This document shows positions 58,211 to 64,000 of a stretch of 64,000 bases of DNA, piece after piece. Source of the stretch: Leptasterias polaris (Eukaryota; Echinodermata; Asteroidea; Forcipulatida; Asteriidae); the NCBI GenBank assembly GCA_037783415.1, contig JAZGTN010000058.1, positions 7,600,001 through 7,664,000 of the forward strand, given 5' to 3'. A program made the translations under genes and the position numbers. Below the pieces are notes generated by a model. That model did no database searches and was not told the DNA's origin. It saw only the letters and a list, made by a program, of their open reading frames with translations. Numbering within the stretch: the stretch's first letter is position 1; each line of letters begins with the position of its first letter.

Positions 58211-59495
58211 TGGCTCAAATGTAATTGAATTTGGTAAATATGACTCTGTTAGAAATGTGTACGATAAGTTTTTATCAAAAGTTAATGAATTAGTCTATTT
58301 AGAAACAAATTATTCCACAACTACTTTCACAAGAGTTACTTCCTTCCATTGTTTGAACCCAATAAAGTTACCCTTTTCCCGTGCAATTTGGACTTCATGT
58401 ATTACATACTGAAGTCCCTACTCATATCACGCATAGAACAGAAGCACCACAATGACCTAACTATGTCCCGAGTTTACATTAATCCACTAATCCCAAAATG
58501 TCTGTAGCGCCCGCTAGAGTTGACTTTTGAATTGCGAGTTTATTTACTTAATTGGTTTTTGGACGGCCATTGGATGGAAGTATAATGTTTCTTGATATGA
58601 TCGGCTGGTTTCCTTTACTTGTTTTTATAATGATCACATATGAAATAATCGTGTACGATTTTTTCACAACAAAGCTTACATGTTTAGAATGATAGAACAT
58701 AAGAATTAAGTGTTTGACGGGTCAATAATGTCCTTTCATACAGAGCAACATAAATTTTTCAAATTCCCTTTCATTTTGGTTGCACATCTTAAAACGAGCC
58801 TTTGAATTACTCACAAGTACAACTATCATGTATGCCACTCACTGAAGTTTTTTATTTTTCAATGGATATTGATTCTTTATTTATTAATAAATCCGACTAT
58901 ATGCAAATCATGTTGACATTATTAAGTTACAATTCTTATAAGTTTTAACAGGTTTTCAAATACTGTGATTGGGCTTCTCATGTATCGGTGCATGATACTT
59001 TGATTGTTCAATACATATGCACTGATGATGATGTTAAAATAAGTCGAGCATAGTGTGAGCTATTGGTTGCATTTAAAAAAATAGCTTGCTTGATTTTTAG
59101 ACATTAGTCTTCATACAGAACGGTTTGTTAAAATTATAAAATTGAAAGAAAAGACACTTATTATGCAAGATAAAGGCAAATAATGAAGACGGCAGTTTTA
59201 GCTTCTCGTGAATTTTAACTAATTAAATATGATTAATGAGTTAATAACTATTTCTACCTGTATGGTGCATCATACACTCGGCAAGGAATTAGGGAATAGA
59301 ACACAACAATGATTATGAAATCTTTCAATGGAGACCATTCGGGTACTGGATGTGTTGTATATTCTGAAGAAGAAAAAAACAATTATATACAAAGTATGAC
59401 TCAAAGCAATGTAAGTCAAGCTGAAACTGCTCAATTTCATAAAATTCAAGACTTACTAAAATTCAAGACTTACAACATTTCATGATTATATAATA

Positions 59496-59545
59496 ATAAT
59501 AATAATAATAATTTATTGAATTTATATTGCGCTCAACAATACAAC
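59496..59545. repeat. (AAT)n run with SINE-like tail
   Basis: Seven AAT triplets followed by tttatattgcgct, the same junction as at the tails of the two SINEs at 16.5 and 18.0 kb. Only the tail end is present. Confidence 0.5.
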
Positions 59546-59927
59546 ATATCAGAGTAAAGAAATTACGCAAGAAAAAATTAGTGGAAGGTGCACATCTTGT
59601 TTTTGATGTGAACAACTTATAAACGAAACCTTATTAGGGGAAACGTTATCGAAGGGTTTTCAAATAATTATGTCATAATACAAAGTTGACGGACAACATT
59701 CATCAGTCTGACCATTTTCTGACTATAGTGACACAGCCAACAATCATACCAATCCCTCCATTGCCCAATTTTATCTCTTCGACGTTCATACTAAACGTTC
59801 CTTGGTTTTAAAAACATTTCACCAACGTCACCACTTGATGATACAGGATAAACTTTATAACGTAATTGTGCATTAAATAAAAGAATCATTTTGAAAAGCA
59901 TTGATGTTCACACAAAAACTTACCGTT

Positions 59928-60420
59928 TTAGTCCCGTGTAGCAACGATAAACACATGCCGTGAGGGGGGGTCTGAAGCACCCTTCACGATCCGATGACAC
60001 ATCCTTCCTTCTCGGAGTGTGATCAAAACATAACCAATGTTCGTCCTTTTCTGCTTAAATTTTCTCACAAAATTAATAGTCATATGAATCACTGAAGTAG
60101 GTGGCCATCTCAGCGAAACTTCGTCTTTAATTCCATTTTGATCATTAAGCAACGAGAATGGCGAATAGGGGAACAATTAGACGCTGAATATGAGCGGAAT
60201 TCAGATCTATAATGTCAGTACGCCATTGATAAGTTATAAGTACGATGACCTGTGGCGTGTCAACTGTACGGTAATGTCTTCAATGTCGCAGTGTATTACA
60301 CGTCGTGGTCCTTGGCGAACGACCAGCTCTGTGCTTCTGCGAGCTGATACATTGGTTTTTGGACGGCCATTGGATGGAAGTATAATGTTTCTTAATATGA
60401 TCGGCTGGTTCCCTTTATGA
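59928..60420 (-). pseudogene. possible degenerate exons in the repeated segment
   Basis: Two minus-strand frames, 60420-60234 (ILPSNGRPKTNV...VVRQGPRRVIHCDIED) and 60176-59928 (VRKFKQKRTNIGYVLITLRE), are open. The second is followed by a donor (aaaacg, then gtaagt). Its partner at 11.1 kb keeps a similar peptide (VRKCKQKKTNI, VLITHRE) but has stops. They may be fragments of an old gene carried by the repeat. No family is recognised. Confidence 0.25.
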
Positions 60421-60725
60421 TCACATATGAAATAATCGTGTACGATTTTTTTCACAACAATGCTTACATGTTTAGAATGATAGAACATAAGAATCAAGTG
60501 TTTGACGGGCGCGGGCATCGATCTGCATCCAAATTTCCATGGTAGTCGCTTTGGAATCAAAACCCAATATTTTTGAATGATTATCCACTTGATTACAAGC
60601 CTAAAGATGTTATTCAAAATAATAAATGAAGTTGCCACCATTCCTGTGTCTATGAATGCAACAAAACATCAGCAGCTCGTGACCGTAGTTTTTATCTAGC
60701 GCCCTCTGTGTAAAGGCGGCGCTGA

Positions 60726-63700
60726 TGTAATACATCCCAGCCTAAATACTGTCTTGCAAAGTTTAAGCTTGATGCCAAAGTTGTTCTGTATGTATTAGAT
60801 CTTGTAAAACACTACCTTGGTGGTAATATAACTTGAAAATTGATGACGTCATGCAGACGTCATCACTTCATATTTTATAAATTCATTACCTTTCAAGTTT
60901 CAAAAGCCTAGCATTTGTTTGTTAACGAGGTTTGCATGGACGGCTGTTTTAGAGACTAACAAAGCGTGTTGTCAAAAGCAGGTTGCGCGAACCTTGAACA
61001 GAGACTAGACCACAAGCTTGTTTATTGGACTTTGAACCTTGTGCTTGATTTTCCCATCGGTTCAGAACACGTTGTGTGAGTGTATCCTGTGGTTTAACAG
61101 CGGGTCAATAAATACCCGTAATAATTGGTCAATATTTCAAATATTTGTAAAAAAAAAAGGAATGACGTCATCATGTTGTTTCTTTAGATTGACATAGTCA
61201 ATATCACTGTCTTTCAACATGCCAAGTTTCAACTCAGTCGAACTTGTGGTTTTGTAAATACACGGCTTCAAAAAGTAAACCTTTAAGGCGATACCACGTG
61301 ACACACGATGACGTCATCAATCTAAAACTTCACACATATGTTGTCTGCATGAAGGTCATTATGTATATTAATTTTGAAACGATTATCATAAACTTCGCCA
61401 CAGACATCTAGTAAAAGTGTATTTTTAAATGTTTTCAACCTGCCGCTAGAGGGCGCTCTTGACTTTTATGACGTCACTTGTCTTGTTTTTTTAAACCAGA
61501 CTCTTGCTCGACTATAACACCGTTAAAAAAAACTTCAAAAAGTGTGCCACTTTTAAATTACAAGGCACTTCCGGTTTCTTCCTGTTTCGACCGGAGGTAG
61601 AGGTCATGTGAGGTCACGCACACGACAAAAAATAAAGACCTATATGACCTAAGTATCATCCCGCATAAAACAACCGCCGGTCTCTTAAATGTGATTTGTT
61701 ACAGAATTTCAAAGATTAATTAATTTTTTTCTAAAAACCTTGTAATTTGACACCTGATGACGTCATCATGACGTAACTGAAACGGTTTCGTCTCCTAATG
61801 GTTATCTATCTACATGTAAAGTTTCAAGTTGATATGAGCTTGGGAAGTGTGCTTTTGTTAGCGGACAAGCGGCGAAGAGAAGAAGAAGAAGAATCTGAAG
61901 AAGTAAACTAGACATAATTTTTTGTTGGAAACAAAAAAGAGGTGTTCGGTGTGACCTCGTGTTTCAAAGAAATGTTATCAATATGTCTGTGTATTAAATA
62001 TTGTATACTTCTATAGAGTCTTTAGAATGGTGGTTCTAAAGATTTGACCAAACTTTTTGGATGTAACACATCCCAGCTTGAGTACATGCAAAGTTTCCAT
62101 TTGATCACCAAAGTTGTTCTGTACATATAGATCTTGTAAAACACTACCTTGGTGGTGACATAACATGAAAATCGATGACGTCGTGAAAACGTCACTCAAC
62201 ATTATATCCTTGTAGGACCTTCCAAGTCTCATGCAAAATGAAATTCGATTATAGCTTGCTTTGAACTGAAGATATGTAACTATTGGTCAAAATTTCAAAA
62301 ATTTGTAAAAACAAAATTGATGACGTCATCAAGTCGTCACTCTAACTTTAAGTAGTCAATATCACTGTCTATCAACATGCCAAGTTTCAACTCAGTCAAA
62401 CTTGTGGTTTTGTAGATACACGGCTTCAAAAAGTAAACCTTTAAGGCGATACCACGTGACACACGATGACGTCATCAATCTAAAACTTCACACATATGTT
62501 GTCTGCATGAAGGTCATTATGTATACCAATTTTGAAACGATTATCATAAACTTCACCACAGACATCTAGTAAAAGTGTATTTTTAATTGTTTTTAACCTG
62601 CCGCTAGAGGGCGCTCTTGACTTTTATGACGTCACTTGTCTTATTTTTTAAACCGGACTCTTGCTCGACTATAACACCGTTAAAAAAAACTTCAAAAAGT
62701 GTGCCACTTTTAAATTACAAGGCACTTCTGGTTTTTTCCTGTTTCGACCGGAAGTAGAGGTCATGTGAGGTCACGCACACGACAAAAAATAAAGACCTAT
62801 ATGACCTAAGTATGATCCCACATAAAACAACCGCCGGTCTCTTAAGTGTGATTTGTTACAGAATTTCAAAGATTAATTTATTTTTTTCTAAAAACCTTGT
62901 AATTTGACACCTGATGACGTCATCATGACGTAAATGAAACGGTTTCGTCTCCTAATGGTTATCTAACTATGGTAAAAATTTCAAGTTTATATGAGCTTGG
63001 GAAGTGTGCTTTTGTTAGCGGACAAGGGACGGAGAGAAGAATCTGAAGAAGTAAAACAAAAACTAGCCATAATTTTTTGTTGGAAACAAAAAAGAGGTGT
63101 TCGGTGTGACCTCGTGTTTCAAAGAAATGTTATAAACATGTCTGTGTATTAAATATTGTGTACTTCTATAGAGTCTTTAGAATGGTGGTTCTAAAGATTT
63201 GACCAAACTTTTTGGATGTAACACATCCCAGCTTGAGTACATGCAAAGTTTCCATTTGATCACCAAAGTTGTTCTGTACATATAGATCTTGTAAAACACT
63301 ACCTTGGTGGTGACATAACATGAAAATCGATGACGTCGTGAAAACGTCACTCCACGTTATATCCTTGTTGGACCTTCCAAGTCTCATGCAAAATGAAATT
63401 TGACTATAGCTTGCTTTGTACTGAAGATATGTACCAATTGGTCAATATTTCTAAAATTTGTTTAAAAAAATTGGATGACGTCATCAAGTCGTCACTCTAG
63501 CTTTAAGTAGTCAATATAACTGTCTATCAACATGCCAAGTTTCAACTCAGTCAAACTTGTGGTTTTGTAGATACACAGCTTCAAAAAGTAAACATTTAAT
63601 GCGATACCACGTGACACATGATGACGTCATCAATCTAAAAATTCACACATATGTTGTCTGCATGAAGGTCATTATGTATACCAATTTTGAAACGATTATC

Positions 63701-64000
63701 ATAAACTTCGCCACAGACATCTAGTAAAAGTGTATTTTTAATTGTTTTCAACCTGCCGCTAGAGGGCGCTCTTGACTTTTATGACGTCACTTGTCTTATT
63801 TTTTTAAACCAGACTCTTGCTCGACTATAACACCGTTTAAAAAAACTTCAAAAAGTGTGCCACTTTTAAATTACGAGGCACTTCCTGTTTCTTCCTGTTT
63901 CGACCGGAAGTAGAGGTCATGTGAGGTCACGCACACGACAAAAAATAAAGACCTATATGACCTAAGTATGATCCCGCATAAAACAACCGACGGCCTCTTA
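60726..64000. repeat. tandem repeat of about 1155 bp rich in TGACGTCA
   Basis: cacgtgacacacgatgacg recurs at about 61295, 62452 and 63607, and gatgtaacacatcccagc at about 62060 and 63215. The period is 1155-1157 bp. The first copy (from about 60726) is more diverged, and the last is cut by the window end. Each unit carries about four TGACGTCA palindromes, plus ccgctagagggcgctc and aggtcatgtgaggtca. The 73-codon minus-strand frames at 62011-62232 and 63166-63387 are the same repeat position twice, not genes. Confidence 0.9.

Larger units (their letters stand above)
58540..60520. repeat. duplicated block flanking the inverted 11-kb partner
   Basis: tggtttttggacggccattg and the following 170 bp occur at 58548-58730 and again at 60353-60510 in the same orientation, with small indels. 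Between them lies 58990-60130, the reverse-complement partner of 11020-12030. The layout suggests a composite or duplicated element inserted in the satellite. Confidence 0.7.

Noticed and set aside
62011..62232. 73-codon minus-strand frame, repeated at 63166-63387
   Set aside because: Both frames are the same position in the 1155-bp tandem repeat; no domain, no splice context.

Overview
The window is animal nuclear DNA. It has spliced genes with GT/AG introns, AT-rich spacers, tRNA-derived SINEs ending in AAT/TTA runs, LINE, Gypsy, piggyBac and CACTA-type elements, foldback elements and minisatellites. The repeat style fits a marine invertebrate, possibly an echinoderm or another invertebrate deuterostome. 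That taxonomic call is inference only, because no slowly evolving marker gene is present.

Layout. 1-11 kb: decayed material (an internally deleted LINE on the minus strand, a pseudogene with in-frame stops, Gypsy RT scraps, a 1.2 kb foldback element). 11-18.4 kb: a diverged segment whose inverted partner lies at 59-60 kb, a 5'-truncated Gypsy element with an open integrase frame, and SINE and LINE remnants. 18.4-22.9 kb: one isolated exon candidate plus several tandem and inverted satellites. 23-58 kb: a minus-strand gene spread over about 35 kb, whose exons I can join in phase. It encodes an acidic DSPAG-repeat region, a Cys/His finger, a C-terminal domain resembling a degenerate tyrosine recombinase, and a basic tail. 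Three large elements have landed in it: a Gypsy LTR element in an intron (26717-36446), a 13.3 kb CACTG-ended DNA transposon in its large exon (39775-53119), and a piggyBac in the same exon (54145-57853). 58-64 kb: spacer, then a tandem repeat of about 1155 bp rich in TGACGTCA sites that runs off the right end.

The main discovery candidate is the 13.3 kb transposon. It has matching terminal inverted repeats, a TA target duplication, and subterminal repeats at both ends that share a CTAAACRTGTT core. It carries two intact genes. One is an uninterrupted 810-aa CACTA/CMC-type transposase. The other is an eight-exon gene for a 468-aa SAM-domain protein. The transposase ORF lies wholly inside the intron that splits the SAM domain. 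Plant En/Spm has the same layout: tnpD reading frames lie in the first intron of tnpA, and TnpA binds subterminal repeats. The SAM protein is therefore a candidate accessory protein of an animal CACTA element.

Other notable points are an SGNH-hydrolase-like ORF in the env position of the Gypsy element, the frame-exact reconstruction of the host exon across two transposon insertions, and a splice acceptor inside the CACTA terminal repeat that is in frame with a donor upstream in the host exon.
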